DNA of 64,000 nucleotides from Chionoecetes opilio (Eukaryota > Arthropoda > Malacostraca > Decapoda > Majidae): the NCBI GenBank assembly GCA_016584305.1, contig JACEEZ010012726.1, positions 190,001 through 254,000 of the forward strand, in the 5' to 3' direction. Made by a program: the position numbers and the translations under genes. The notes below the pieces were generated by a model. That model did not search any database, was not told the origin of the DNA, and saw only the letters and a program-made list of their open reading frames with translations. Below, piece after piece: positions 31,149-42,855 of the stretch (the first letter of the stretch is position 1; every line of letters begins with the position of its first letter).

Positions 31149-31245
31149 TCTCCCCGCTAAAAATAAAAAAGTAACAGAGTCAGTTAGAGTTATGAATGTT
31201 TAAAATTGAAAACGGAAGTTACACGAAAACACTTACAGCTAAACA

Positions 31246-31693
31246 TCTATTATAATAATATAAGCGAAAGTGTGTCTGTCTGTCTGTCTGTCTCTCTGTC
31301 TGTCTGTGTGTGTGTGTGTGTGTGTGGTATAGGTTCCGCCCCCCGTGGCGCAATCACCTCATATGGCACATTTTTGGAACCGGGTTGACCAGGGGAAGGT
31401 CATAAGCCCACTTATGAGATGATTCGATCACTTTTTTTTTTTTTTTTTTTTTTAGCAGCCTATTAGCGATAATTGTGAAAAAAAAGTGGGTTGCGAGAAT
31501 TGAGGAAACCTTGATGTAGGGTGATGGGTAATGGGTGAGTGAATGGGTGGGGTGATGGGTAATGGGTGTGGGGTGATGGGTGAGTGAATGGGTGGGGGGT
31601 GATGGGTTGGGGGTGATGGGTGATGGGTGAGGGAATAGGTGGGGGGTGATGGGTAATGGTAAATATAAGCGAAAGTGTGTCTGTCTGTCTGTC

Positions 31694-31729
<36 letters not shown>

Positions 31730-32096
31730 TGGTATAGGTTCCGCTCCCTGTGGCGCAATCACCTCATATGAAACATTTTTGGAACCGGGTTGACCAGGGG
31801 AAGGTTTTAAGCCCATTTATGAGATGATCCGATCACTTTTTTTCTCTTTTTTTTAGCAGCCTATTAGCGATAATTGTGAACAAAAAGTGGGTTGCGAGAA
31901 TTGAGGAAACCTTGATGTAGGGTGATGGGTAATGGGTGAGTGAATGGGTGGGGTGATGGGTAATGGGTGTGGGGTGATGGGTGAGTGAATGGGTGGGGGG
32001 TGATGGGTTGGGGGTGATGGGTGATGGGTGAGGGAATAGGTGGGGGGTGATGGGTAATGGTAAATATAAGCGAAAGTGTGTCTGTCTGTGTGTGTG

Positions 32097-32127
<31 letters not shown>

Positions 32128-32754
32128 CTGGTATAGGTTCCGCCCCCCGTGGCGCAATCACCTCATATGAAACATTTTTGGAACCGGGTTGACCAGGGGA
32201 AGGTTTTAAGCCCAATTATGAGATGATCCGATCACTTTTTTTTTTTTTTTTTTAGCAGCCTATTAGCGATAATTGTGAAAAAAAAGTGGGTTGCGAGAAT
32301 TGAGGAAACCTTGATGTAGGGTGATGGGTAATGGGTGAGTGAATGGGTGGGGTGATGGGTAATGGGTGTGGGGTGATGGGTGAGTGAATGGGTGGGGGGT
32401 GATGGGTTGGGGGTGATGGGTGATGGGTGAGGGAATAGGTGGGGGGTGATGGGTAATGGGTGAGTGAATGGGTGTGTGGTGATGGGTAATGGGTGAGTGA
32501 ATGGGTGGGGGGTGATGGGTAATGGGTGAGTGAATGGGTGGGGGGTGATGGGTAATGGGTGAGTGAATGGGTGGGGGTAATACATACATTTCTACATCCA
32601 TGATTTCAGGAAAGTTAGAAGGGGCTATCTGGAGAGTCCGTGTTTGGTGGGCCGAAGGCCCACCAAACACAGGTGGTGGGCCGAAGGCCCACAACCAATA
32701 GCCCTCCGCAGGAGCTAGCCAAAAAGTCCGCCCGGAGGGCGGCTTTGCGGCTAG
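31246..32754 (+). mobile_element. Non-autonomous Helitron-like element
   Basis: The left end is TCTATTATAATAATATAAG with the TC dinucleotide and AT-rich start typical of Helitrons. The right end is CTAG (32751-32754) preceded by a perfect 6-bp-stem hairpin CCGCCC-GGA-GGGCGG (32728-32742) eight bases upstream. It is flanked by A on the left (31245) and T on the right (32755), as expected for AT insertion without duplication. The interior holds three roughly 400-bp tandem units and no Rep/helicase ORF. Family knowledge: Helitrons end in CTRR after a short hairpin. Confidence 0.75.
31264..32580. repeat. Three tandem ~400-bp units inside the Helitron
   Basis: Each unit holds AAGCGAAAGTGTGTCTGTC, a GT microsatellite, GGTATAGGTTCCGC, a CACTTTTTTT run, GCAGCCTATTAGCGATAAT, and a GGGTGATGGGTAATGGGTGA minisatellite. 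Units start near 31264, 31668 and 32067. The sub-repeat number of the GGGTGA part differs, the third unit being longest. Confidence 0.85.
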
Positions 32755-33099
32755 TATAACATAAAGTTCCAAAGAGGAAATAGGTGTTCCACAGACGAAA
32801 GTTTATATTCTGAAGACAAAAGTTGAGTGGTCTAAAGATGAAGATAGGTAGGCTACATATTACATTCATGTGATTTCTATGAACGTTATCTTCCACGTAA
32901 AAGCTTCCATCCATCAATATTAGTATTCAATAATAATGATAGTAATGATGATGATAATAATAATAATACCAATATATGGCACTATTAATATTGATTAGGT
33001 ATGATTCCTAACATTAACATAAACATTATTTCTATATTCATAGGTTTTATTCATCTACTTTATTACAGTTTCTACTTTAAGCAAACACACACACTAACT

Positions 33100-33150
33100 T
33101 CTTATACTACTACTACTACCACTACTACTACTTCTACTACTGCTACTACA
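33100..33150 (+). repeat. ACT trinucleotide microsatellite
   Basis: Short run of TACTAC/CACTAC triplets. The surrounding 32760-33540 is AT-rich with scattered AATAATG runs; I see no gene in it. Confidence 0.8.
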
Positions 33151-33544
33151 GTACACATTTATAACTACTTAACAACATGTATACAGGTTTATCAACATTG
33201 TCCAAACTATACATTATTTACAGTCATTGAAATATTATGCATATCCTTTATTGATTCTTCACTAAAATAAAGAGAAAGGATGGGCAGAAAAACAAAGAAA
33301 AAAAAGGAAAGAATGGACTAGAAGAAGTTTTGACACATATAAGCTTAGACAGTAATAATGTAAATAATGATAATAATAATGATAGCAATTAGGGTAATAG
33401 TGATAACAATATTAATAATGATATGCATGATATTTTACTTTTTTTTTCTATTTGCTTAAAAAAAATTGCTTGTGACAATAAGAAAAGTCTATAAATTAAT
33501 TATTTACATCTAAAGTTGAAAAAATGGAGCAGTAATTGAGCATA

Positions 33545-33702
<158 letters not shown>

Positions 33703-34005
33703 ATACATACACACACTGCTCGACGCTTGTCAGGTCAAACTAGGCGAGGTCAGAGCCATAGAGAGGGGCGAGGTCAAGGTGGAGGTGGCGGGTCATGTGC
33801 TGGAGAGAGCCAATCACGCCCTGGCATGCGTGTGACCTGACCAAGGCAAAAGGTCAAGAGTTAAAAATACATGAAAATACAAAGAAAGATCATCTTAGAA
33901 ATGTATCACTATAATATCACCTTTTTTCATGTTTTTGACCAGTTTTTTTTATAGTTCTGCTTTTCGACTAAATGAGAATTGATAAGCAGTTATAAGATGT
34001 TGTTT

Positions 34006-34036
34006 TATACTACTACTACTACTACTACCTACTAGG

Positions 34037-34081
<45 letters not shown>

Positions 34082-34200
34082 TTACTTTTACTCCTCCTCC
34101 TACTACCACTACTACTACTTCTCTACTCCTCCTCCTCCTACTACCACTACTACTACTTCTCTACTCCTCCTCCTACTACCACTACTACTACTATTACTAT
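34006..34200 (+). repeat. ACT/CTCCTC trinucleotide tract
   Basis: TACTACTAC runs with interspersed CTCCTCCTCCTAC blocks, adjacent to the pyrimidine-rich 34.2-34.6 kb segment. Confidence 0.9.
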
Positions 34201-34228
34201 TTTAATAATAACTATAACTAACCTTCCA

Positions 34229-37200
34229 TTATGGCTTCCACACCTCCACATCCTCTTCCTCTTCCTCGTCTTCCTTCACGTGTCTTCCATCTTGTTCCTC
34301 CTCCTTCTCTCTTCCTTCCTTCCTTCCTTCCTCTTCAATACCTTCCAGCCTTCCCTCCTTCCCTCCATCTCTCCTTCCGGGGGGGCCAGCGTACCCTCCA
34401 TTGCCTATGAAGGATGTGGAGGGGTTTTCTTCCTCCTCCACCTCTTCCTCCTCCTCCTCCTCCTCTTCCTCTCCTCCTCCTCTCCTCCTATTCCTCCTTC
34501 ACTAAATGTTACGTTGCCTTCTTCTATATTTTCTTCTATTTCTTGTTTTGTCTGAGTTTCTGCTTGTTGTTCTGCTTGTTGTGTTTGTTCTACTCCTGCT
34601 GTTGCTTGTCCTACTCCTGCTTGTTCTACTCCTCCTACTCCTGCTTGTTCTACTCCTGCTGCTGCTTGTTCTACTCCTACTCCTGCTTGTTCTACTCCTG
34701 CTGCTGCTTGTTCTACTCCTGCTGCTGCTTGTTCTACTCCTGCTGCTGCTTGTTCTACTCCTGCTGCTGCTTGTTCTGCTCCTGCTGCTGCTTGTTCTAC
34801 TCCTACTCCTGCTTGTTCTACTCCTCCTGTTGCTGCTTGTTCTACTCCTACTACTCCGACTTGTTCTACTCCTACTTGTTCTACTCCTGCTGCTGCTTGT
34901 TCTACTCCTACTACTCCTGCTTGTTCTACTCCTCCTACTCCTGCTTGTTCTACTCCTGCTGCTGCTTGTTCTACTCTTCCTACTCCTGCTTGTTCTACTC
35001 CTGCTGCTGCTTGTTCTACTCCTCCTACTCCTGCTTGTTCTACTCCTGCTGCTGCTTGTTCTACTCCTGCTCCTGTTTGTTCTACTCCTGCTGCTGCTTG
35101 TTCTACTCCTGCTGCTGCTTGTTCTACTCCTCCTACTTCTGCTTGTTCTACTCCTGCTGCTGCTTGTTCTACTTCTGCTGTTGCTTGTTCTACTCCTCCT
35201 ACTCCTGCTTGTTCTACTCCTACTCCTGCTTGTTCTACTCCTGCTGCTGCTTGTTCTACTCCTGCTGCTGCTTGTTCTACTCCTACTCCTGCTTGTTCTA
35301 CTCCTGCTGCTGCTTGTTCTACTCCTCCTACTCCTGCTTGTTCTACTCCTGCTGCTGCTTGTTCTACTCCTACTCCTGCTTGTTCTACTCCTCCTACTCC
35401 TGCTGCTGGTTGTTCTACTCCTGCTGCTGGTTGTTCTACTCCTGCTGCTGGTTGTTCTACTCCTGCTGCTGCTTGTTCTACTCCTCCTACTCCTGCTTGT
35501 TCTACTCCTGCTGCTGCTTGTTCTACTCCTGCTGCTTGTTGTTCTACTCCTCCTACTCCTGCTTGTTCTACTCCAGCTGCTGCTTGTTCTACTCTTCCTA
35601 CTGCTGGTTGTTCTACTCCTGCTGCTGCTTGTTCTACTCCTGCTGCTGCTTGTTCTACTCCTACTCCTGCTTGTTCTACTCCTGCTGCTGCTTGTTCTAC
35701 TCCTGCTGCTGCTTGTTCTACTCCTACTGCTGCTTGTTCTACTCCTGCTGCTGCTTGTTCTACTCCTCCTACTGCTTGTTCTACTCCTGCTGCTGCTTGT
35801 TCTACTCCTCCTACTGCTGCTTGTTCTACTCCTGCTGCTGCTTGTTCTACTCTTCCTACTGCTTGTTCTACTCCTGCTGCTGCTTGTTCTACTCCTCCTA
35901 CTGCTTGTTCTACTCCTGCTGCTGCTTGTTCTACTCCTCCTACTGCTTGTTCTACTCCTCCTACTGCTGCTTGTTCTACTCCTCCTACTGCTTGTTCTAC
36001 TCCTACTGCTGCTTGTTCTACTCCTCCTACTGCTTGTTCTACTCCTGCTGCTGCTTGTTCTACTCCTCTTACTGCTGCTTGTTCTACTCCTGCTGCTGCT
36101 TGTTCTACTCCTCCTACTGCTTGTTCTACTCCTACTGCTGCTTGTTCTACTCCTCCTACTGCTTGTTCTACTCCTGCTGCTGCTTGTTCTACTCCTCCTA
36201 CTGCTTGTTCTACTCCTGCTGCTGCTTGTTCTACTCCTCCTGCTGCTGCTTGTTCTACTCCTCCTACTGCTGCTTGTCCTACTCCTGCTGCTGCTTGTTC
36301 TGCTCCTCCTACTCCTGCTGCTGCTTGTTCTACTCCTCCTGCTGCTTGTTCTGCTCCTCCTACTCCTGCTGCTGCTTGTTCTGCTCCTCCTACTCCTGCT
36401 GCTGCTTGTCCTACTCCTGCTGCTGCTTGTCCTACTCCTGCTGCTGCTTGTCCTACTCCTGCTGCTGCTTGTTCTGCTCCTCCTACTCCTGCTGCTGCTT
36501 GTCCTACTCCTGCTGCTGCTTGTCCTACTCCTGCTGCTGCTCCTCCTACTCCTGCTGCTGCTTGTTCTGCTCCTCCTACTCCTGCTGCTGCTTGTTCTGC
36601 TCCCCTACTCCTGCTGCTGCTTGTCCTACTCTGCTGCTGCTTGTTCTGCTCCTCCTACTCCTGCTGCTGCTTGTCCTACTCCTGCTGCTGCTTGTTCTGC
36701 TCCTCCTACTCCTGCTGCTGCTTGTCCTACTCCTGCTGCTGCTTGTTCTGCTCCTCCTACTCCTGCTGCTGCTTGTCCTACTCCTGCTGCTGCTTGTCCT
36801 GCTCCTCCTACTCCTGCTGCTGCTTGTTCTGCTCCTCCTACTCCTGCTGCTGCTTGTCCTACTCCTGCTGCTGCTTGTCCTACTCCTGCTGCTGCTTGTC
36901 CTACTCCTGCTGCTGCTTGTTCTGCTCCTCCTACTCCTGCTGCTGCTTGTTCTGCTCCTCCTACTCCTGCTGCTGCTTGTCCTACTCCTGCTGCTGCTTG
37001 TTCTGCTCCTCCTACTCCTGCTGCTGCTTGTCCTACTCCTGCGTGCTTGTCCTATCTGCTTGCTTGTCCTACTCCTGCTGCTGCTTGTCTTCGTCCTGCT
37101 CCTCCTACCTGCTGTGCTTGTCTACTCCTGCTGCTGCTTTCTGCTCCTCCTACTCCTGCTGCTGCTGTCCTACTCCTGCTGTTTGCTTTTCCTGCTCCTC

Positions 37201-37460
37201 CTACCTGCTGCTGCTTGTCTACCTGCTTGTCCTGCTCCTCCTACTCCTGCTGCTGCTTGTCCTACTTCTCCTACTCCTGCTTCTTCTACTCCTGCTGCTG
37301 CTTGTTCTACTCCTGCTTCTGCTTGTTCCACTCCTACTTGTTCTACTCCTGCTTGTTCTACTCCTGCTTGATCTACTGCTGCTTTCTTCATATGTTCTCC
37401 TCTTCCTTCAGTTTCCTTCTTTCTCTCTTCTTTTCTTCCTTTCTTCACTGCTTTCATCGT
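34229..37460 (-). CDS. Possible low-complexity protein gene (AAGVEQ repeats), uncertain
   Basis: Read on the minus strand, a Lys/Glu-rich segment with a start at 37457 (MKAVKKGRKEERKKETEGRG) leads into GVEQAGVEQ-type repeats. The array continues stop-free in this frame apart from the indels noted in the repeat entry. It then gives QTQQAEQQAETQTKQEIEEN and, after one more shift, an acidic tail (NPSTSFIGNGGYAGPPGRRD, DEEEEEDVEVWKP) with a stop at about 34229. Direct observation: open minus frame and a less repetitive tail. Against it: at least three frame breaks, no clear splice sites, no known family. It may be only a microsatellite read as protein. Confidence 0.25.
34590..37370. repeat. 15/18-bp trinucleotide-phased minisatellite (~2.8 kb)
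   Basis: Units of GCTTGTTCTACTCCTGCTGC and shorter/longer variants whose lengths are multiples of 3 across most of the array. Two one-base losses occur near 36603 and 36631, and irregular units cluster at 37030-37210. + strand frames give hydrophobic or Cys-rich runs; the minus frame gives AAGVEQ hexapeptides. Confidence 0.95.
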
Positions 37461-37997
37461 TTCTTCAGTTATTGTCTCTTCCTCTCTTCTTCCTTCTCCT
37501 CTTCCTTCACTTCCTCCTTCTGTCTGTGTTTCCTCTCCTCCTCCTCCTCTTCTTTGCTTCTTCGTGCTCTTCTCTTTTAGTTTTCTTCCTGTTTCATTAT
37601 CTTCTTTCTTATTCTTTTCTTCTTTATTTCTTCCATTTTGATGTGATCTTCTTTTCTTCCTTGTTTATCCGTTTTTCTCTTATTCTTCTTGTTCTTCTTG
37701 TTCTCTTTTTCTTGTTTGATTTCTGTTATTTTTTTGCCTCGCTTCCCTTTCTCGCTCTTGTCATAATTTCTGCCTTGGTTCTTCCTTTTGTCTTCCTTGC
37801 TGCTTCCTTTCTTTAGCCCCTCCTCCTCCTTCTCCTCTTCATCATCATCATCATCATCTTCATCACTGTCATCATCATCATCATCATTATCTTTGTGTCT
37901 TATTTTCTTTTCCTCTTCTTCGTCATCGTCATCTTCTCTTCCTCTCTTCCTTCTTCCCTTGCTTGTACTTTCCTGCCAGTAGTATCCGCCACTCCTG

Positions 37998-38066
<69 letters not shown>

Positions 38067-38227
38067 GGGGGAGTGGGAGAGAGATAGAGGAGGGGGAGTG
38101 AGAGAGAAAGAAAGAGGGAGAGAGAGATAGAGAGGAGGGGGGAGTGAGAGAGAAAGAGAGAGAGAAAGGAGGGGGGAGTGAGAGAGAAAGGAAGAGAGAG
38201 GAGGAGGAGAGAGAGAGGAAGAGAGAG

Positions 38228-38303
<76 letters not shown>
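37998..38303. repeat. GA microsatellite with GGAGGGGGGAGTG interruptions
   Basis: About 300 bp of GAGAGA with recurring AGGAGGGGGGAGTGAGAG blocks. Confidence 0.95.
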
Positions 38304-38304
<1 letters not shown>

Positions 38305-38689
38305 ACCATTATTTCAACAGATGACTACATTTTGTATTTAATTTAATTTTTTTTTTTTTACTTCAGAATTTACACAATACGAAAAAGTTGATAAAGAAAG
38401 GTGAGAAAAATCACGAATTGATATATTGCAAGTATCAGTGAATCGAACCCCAAAGAATTTTTCAGTTTCATGCGTTAGAAGAAAGTTATCACAGCAAACA
38501 TAGACATACGTAAATATTGTGTATATATTCTGATATAATATAAGACATAACCAGCCACTATCTTAAGCTTTCTGAACACTTACTGCCTTAACTTATCCAC
38601 CTTTTAAGTCCATCGGTGTAATTATGGCTGTTTAAATATAAAAAAAAAAAAAAATAGGTCCACATTGCCTTGAAAACTCATAAAACATA

Positions 38690-39995
38690 CTCATTAAACT
38701 CATTAAGCACTCATTAAACTCATTAAACTCATTCGAACTCATCAAACATACTCATTAAACTCTTTAAGCACTCATTAAACTCATTAAACACTCATTAAAC
38801 TCATTCGAACTCATCAAACATACTCATTAAACTCATCAAACATACTTATTAACTCATCAAACACTCATTAAACTCATTCGAACTCATCAAACATACTCAT
38901 TAAACTCACCAAACATACTCATTAAACTCATCAAACATACTTATTAACTCATCAAACATACTCATTAAACTCATCAAACATATTTATTAACTCATCAAAC
39001 ATACTCATTAAACTCATCAAACATACTCATTAAACTCATCAAACATACTCATTAACTCATCAAACATACTCATTAAACTCATTCGAACTCATCAAACATA
39101 CTCATTAAACTCATCAAACATACTCATTAAACTCATCAAACATACTCATTAAACTCATAAACAACTCATTAAACTCATTCAACAACTCATTAAACCATCA
39201 ACATACTCATTAAACTCATCAAACATACTCATTAAACTCATCAAACATACTCATTAAACTCATCAAACATACTATTAAACTCATCAAACATACTCATTAA
39301 ACTCATCAAACATACTCATTAAACTCATCAAACATACTCATTAAACTCATCAAACATACTCATTAAACTCATCAAACATACTCATTAAACTCATCAAACA
39401 TACTCATTAACTCATCAAACATACTCATTAAACTCATTCGAACTCATCAAACATACTCATTAAACTCATCAAACATACTCATTAAACTCATCAAACATAC
39501 TCATTAAACTCATCAAACATACTCATTAAACTCATCAAACATACTCATTAAACTCATCAAACATACTCATTAAACTCATTAAACATACTCATTAAACTCA
39601 TCAAGCATACTCATTAAACTCATCAAACATACTTATTAGAACTCATTAAAGATACTCATTAAACTCATTAGAACTCGTTAAACATACTCATTAAACTCAT
39701 TAAACATACTCATTAAACTCATCAAACATACTCATTAAACTCATTAAACATACTCATTAAACTCATTAAACATACTCATTAAACTCATTAAACATACTCA
39801 TTAAACTCATTAAACATACTTATTAGAACTCATTAAATATACTCATTAAACTCATTAGAACTCGTTAAACATACTCATTAAACTCATTAGAACTCGTTAA
39901 ACATACTCATTAAACTCATTAGAACTCATTAAAGATACTCATTAAACTCATTAGAACTCGTTAAACATACTCATTAAACTCATTAGAACTCAATA
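38690..39995 (+). repeat. 22-bp minisatellite (about 60 copies)
   Basis: ATCAAACATACTCATTAAACTC units. Variant units with ATTCGAACTC cluster at the left side, and ATTAGAACTCGTTAAAC variants at the right end. Confidence 0.95.
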
Positions 39996-40189
39996 CGCAT
40001 ATTAATAATGAAATTGAGATAGCTGAAGTATTAAATGATTAGTCGACTTTGCTTCCGTTTTTACAATTGAGGACACAAGTGGAATAGAAAAATGGATGTG
40101 CTTAGTAATGTAATTCTATTTAGCGAATTTCTTGAGGACACATTAATTAAAGCAATAGATAAATTACTCAAAAAATATATTGGCGCTCT

Positions 40190-40840
40190 AACCGTGACCA
40201 CCGAGATGACAAGGCCTGCTACATCGCCCGTGACGTCACACCATGCGGATCCCACCGTGGCCACCGAGATGACAAGTAGCGTATTTTCGCGACCGCTCTG
40301 GCCCGGTCTGGACTGGGCTAGTCCCGGGCGGTCACTGTTTTTGCGAGGCAGTCTAGAACGGGCTAGCCCAGTCCAGTCCGGTCCGACCCACATACCAGGA
40401 CCACCTTGGACCAGTGTGGGGAGAACTGGCGCATGCGCACTACAGTCAGCGGGGAAGGCGACCAGGAGCTTCTCGTGCTGCTGATAAGACATGAAACACC
40501 ATGATGGCCGACCATAAGACTAAAGTATCACAGGCGTGGTAGTTGTAAAGTCTTCAGCACAGGTTAAAAGGCGGACGACAAAAAGGATATTGACAAGATG
40601 GACGCCTGCCGCCTCCACAGTTCAGTTCAGTACCGCCCACTCGATCCCCCAGCCAATAGGAACGACGAATGGGACGGGGCCAGTCTCGATGTATTTTCGC
40701 GACCATCAGTCCACCCTGACCCGGTCCGGACTGGATTGAACCAGGGCGGTGAACATCAAGAAAATGCGCTAAAGGCCTGATAGGTCGCCCGTGACGTCAC
40801 ACCATGAGGATCCCGCGCGCTCGACCCGTACAGGTTTACT
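40190..40840 (+). mobile_element. Fragments of the TGACGTCA palindromic family with GGTCC-rich core
   Basis: The segment GTGACGTCACACCATG with flanking CATCGCCC and GGATCCC occurs at 40221-40250 and 40783-40810, matching the outer ends of the 45-46 kb element. Between them are two related GC-rich blocks (TATTTTCGCGACC near 40285 and 40692). Confidence 0.6.
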
Positions 40841-40898
40841 TTCTCAGTTCACGCTCTTATTTATGTCGTTAATCTGAATCCCTGTCATTATCATCAAA

Positions 40899-41181
40899 TG
40901 GTGGTGGTGGGGGTGGTGGTGGTGGTGGTATTGTTGTTGTTGTTGTGGTAGTGGTGGGGGTGGTGGTGGTGATGGTGGTGGTGGTGGTGGGTGTGGTGGT
41001 GGTGGTATTGTTGTGGTGGTGGTGTGGTGGTGGTGGTGGTATTGTTGTGGTGGTGGTGGTGATTGTGGTGGTGGTGGTGGTGGTGGTGTTGTTGTTGTGG
41101 TGGTGGTGGTGGTGGTGGTGGTGGTTGTGGTGGTGGTGGTGGTGGTGGTGTGTGGTAGAGGTGGTGGTGGTGGTGGTGGTC
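40899..41181. repeat. GTG/GTT trinucleotide microsatellite
   Basis: About 280 bp of GGTGGTGGT with TTGTTG interruptions. It directly abuts the 5' end of the RT fragment. Confidence 0.95.
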
Positions 41182-41189
41182 TTTCAAGA

Positions 41190-41322
41190 TGAAGAGACCA
41201 TTAATAATCATCGCTATAGATTTCAAGAAAGCCTTTGACAGTGTGAAAAGAAAGCCCCTAATTGAATGCCTAAAAAAGTTCAGGATACATCCACACATAA
41301 TTGACGTCATAAGTGACATATA
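41190..41322 (+). pseudogene. LINE reverse-transcriptase fragment, left half
   Basis: Reads in frame as RPLIIIAIDFKKAFDSVKRK, then PLIECLKKFRIHPHIIDVI SDIYT. 'IDFKKAFDSV' is RT motif A, with a catalytic Asp. The frame runs into the TA target site of the Tc1 element and resumes at 42739. The left side is cut off by a GTG microsatellite. Confidence 0.8.
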
Positions 41323-41324
41323 TA

Positions 41325-42738
41325 CAGGCTTGCGCGGATGATCTTTGCGCCAGAATCCGTTCATGGAGATTTACCGCGCAGATTTAAAGTTGCTTCCCAA
41401 GCTATAAAAAAAAGCAGAAGGCATGAATCGTATGTCTGACAGTGACGTACATCATCTTGCACACTCACCGGTGTGTGGGAGGGAGGGTTTTCCTCCCTCT
41501 CCTCCCTCCATAGGCGGTTGACAGTTTGCATGATTTTGAACTTATAGCCTGCAGCGTTCCAACTACATCCCGTGTTTTTGCCTGTTTTTGCTGGATTACA
41601 TAATGGGTGGAAAACATACGGATGGCACAACGATTCAAGCAATCATTGATCTTTACAAGGCTGGGATCAATAATAAGGAAATTAGCAAGCTTAAAGGACT
41701 AAAGCTTAGAACAGTGCAAAAGTTGATCCGCCGATTTAAGTTCTGGCGGAGAGGTGAATCTCCCGCTCCCAAAAAAACAACCTGGGAAACAAACAAAAAC
41801 TTGTAACAGAACCAGGAGCGTGTTAAGGCGACAGCTTGATGTCAATCCTAGCCTTACAGCCAGAGAACTGAAGGAGGAACATCATACTCTTCTTGGTAAT
41901 GTGTCGCTTCGTACTGTACAGGAAACTTTGAAACTTGACCTTGGCTACAAGTGTTACCGGGCGCGGAATAAGCCACTGATAAATGACCGCTAAAGGAAGA
42001 AAAGGCTTCACTTTGCAAAGAAATAGAGATTGGCCTCTCGACAAGTGGCGGGCTGTGCTGTGGAGTGACGAAAGCACATTTTGTGTGAGTGGAGGAGGAC
42101 CAGCAAAAGTGTACCGTCGCGCCGGCTCAGACCCCACCGAGCCTCGCTACACACCAAAGACCACAAAACACCCTCCCAGTTTAATGGTGTGGGGTTGCTT
42201 TACTTTTCAAGGTATTGGGAACTTAGTTATCTTCCCAAAGAACACAACTGTTAACAAAGTGGTGTATTTTGATCTTTTAAATGACCACCTGGAGGACTGC
42301 TTTGAAAAGACACAGGCACAGATTTTTCAACAGGATGGAGCATCCTGCCACACAGCTCGACATGTGATACAGTGGCTTGATGACTGCAAGATTGGGAGAA
42401 TAGATGACTGGCCAGGTAATTCTTCCGATATATCACCCATAGAAAATCTTTAGGCCATCATTAAAGGCAAACTCCGCTCACATGACACCTCTACACTCCC
42501 CAAGCTTGAAATGGAGCTCCGAAAGTGCTGGGAAGAATTTAAGCCTGAGTTCCTTCAAAATCTTGCTGACAGCGTACCACGTCGCCTTCAAAGGGTCATC
42601 AAGAGGAAGGGCTACGCAACGAAATACTAACTACAATTGTAAGTGTTGATATTCTACATTATTTTGTTATAAACATGGTGCATCATACGTGTAAACATTC
42701 CCTTTTCGGAGGCGCGCACTGATTATCCGCGCAAACTG
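41325..42738 (+). mobile_element. Tc1/mariner-type transposon, inactive
   Basis: 1414 bp, bounded by TA target duplications (41323-41324 and 42739-42740) and imperfect terminal inverted repeats starting CAGGCTTGCGCGGATGATC on the left; the right end, reverse complemented, starts CAGTTTGCGCGGATAATC. It carries a broken transposase gene, described separately. It is inserted into a LINE RT fragment. Confidence 0.9.
41603..42630 (+). pseudogene. Tc1-type DDE transposase pseudogene
   Basis: N-terminal helix-turn-helix (ATG 41603: GGKHTDGTTIQAIIDLYKAG, KLRTVQKLIRRF), then LTARELKEE, VSLRTVQETL, WSDESTF with the first catalytic Asp (about 42067), FQQDGASCHTA with the second Asp (about 42335), and the ISPIENL Glu (about 42448). 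Lesions: a frameshift near 41780-41800, TAA at 41991-41993, a second frameshift near 42020, and TAG at 42451-42453 where the family has Trp (ENLW). The last part continues to a stop at 42628. Clearly non-functional. Confidence 0.9.
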
Positions 42739-42855
42739 TACCTAAATGACAAGACCATCCTGTATCTAAACAATGAGATCATAACAAACATGGATGTCAC
42801 CAGCGGAATAAGGCACGGCTGCAATGGTTCAACATCACTGTTCTTAATGTAAAGT
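42739..42855 (+). pseudogene. LINE reverse-transcriptase fragment, right half
   Basis: Directly after the Tc1 right end, reads YLNDKTILYLNNEIITNMDV and TSGIRHGCNGSTSLF, then degrades (TAA at about 42850). 'GIRxGC' is the next conserved RT block after motif A. Together with 41190-41322 it is one RT domain split by the transposon. Confidence 0.8.

Noticed and set aside
33716..33834. Short GC-rich open frame ending GHVLERANHALACV as a terminal exon
   Set aside because: There is an acceptor-like cag before it, but no recognisable family, no partner exon and a microsatellite directly upstream.
34414..37580. Two very long + strand open frames (985 and 1024 codons) of CLFYSCC or polyleucine-like repeats
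   Set aside because: They are translations of a trinucleotide-phased minisatellite with no conserved domain; two frames are open at once, which is expected for the repeat and not for a gene.
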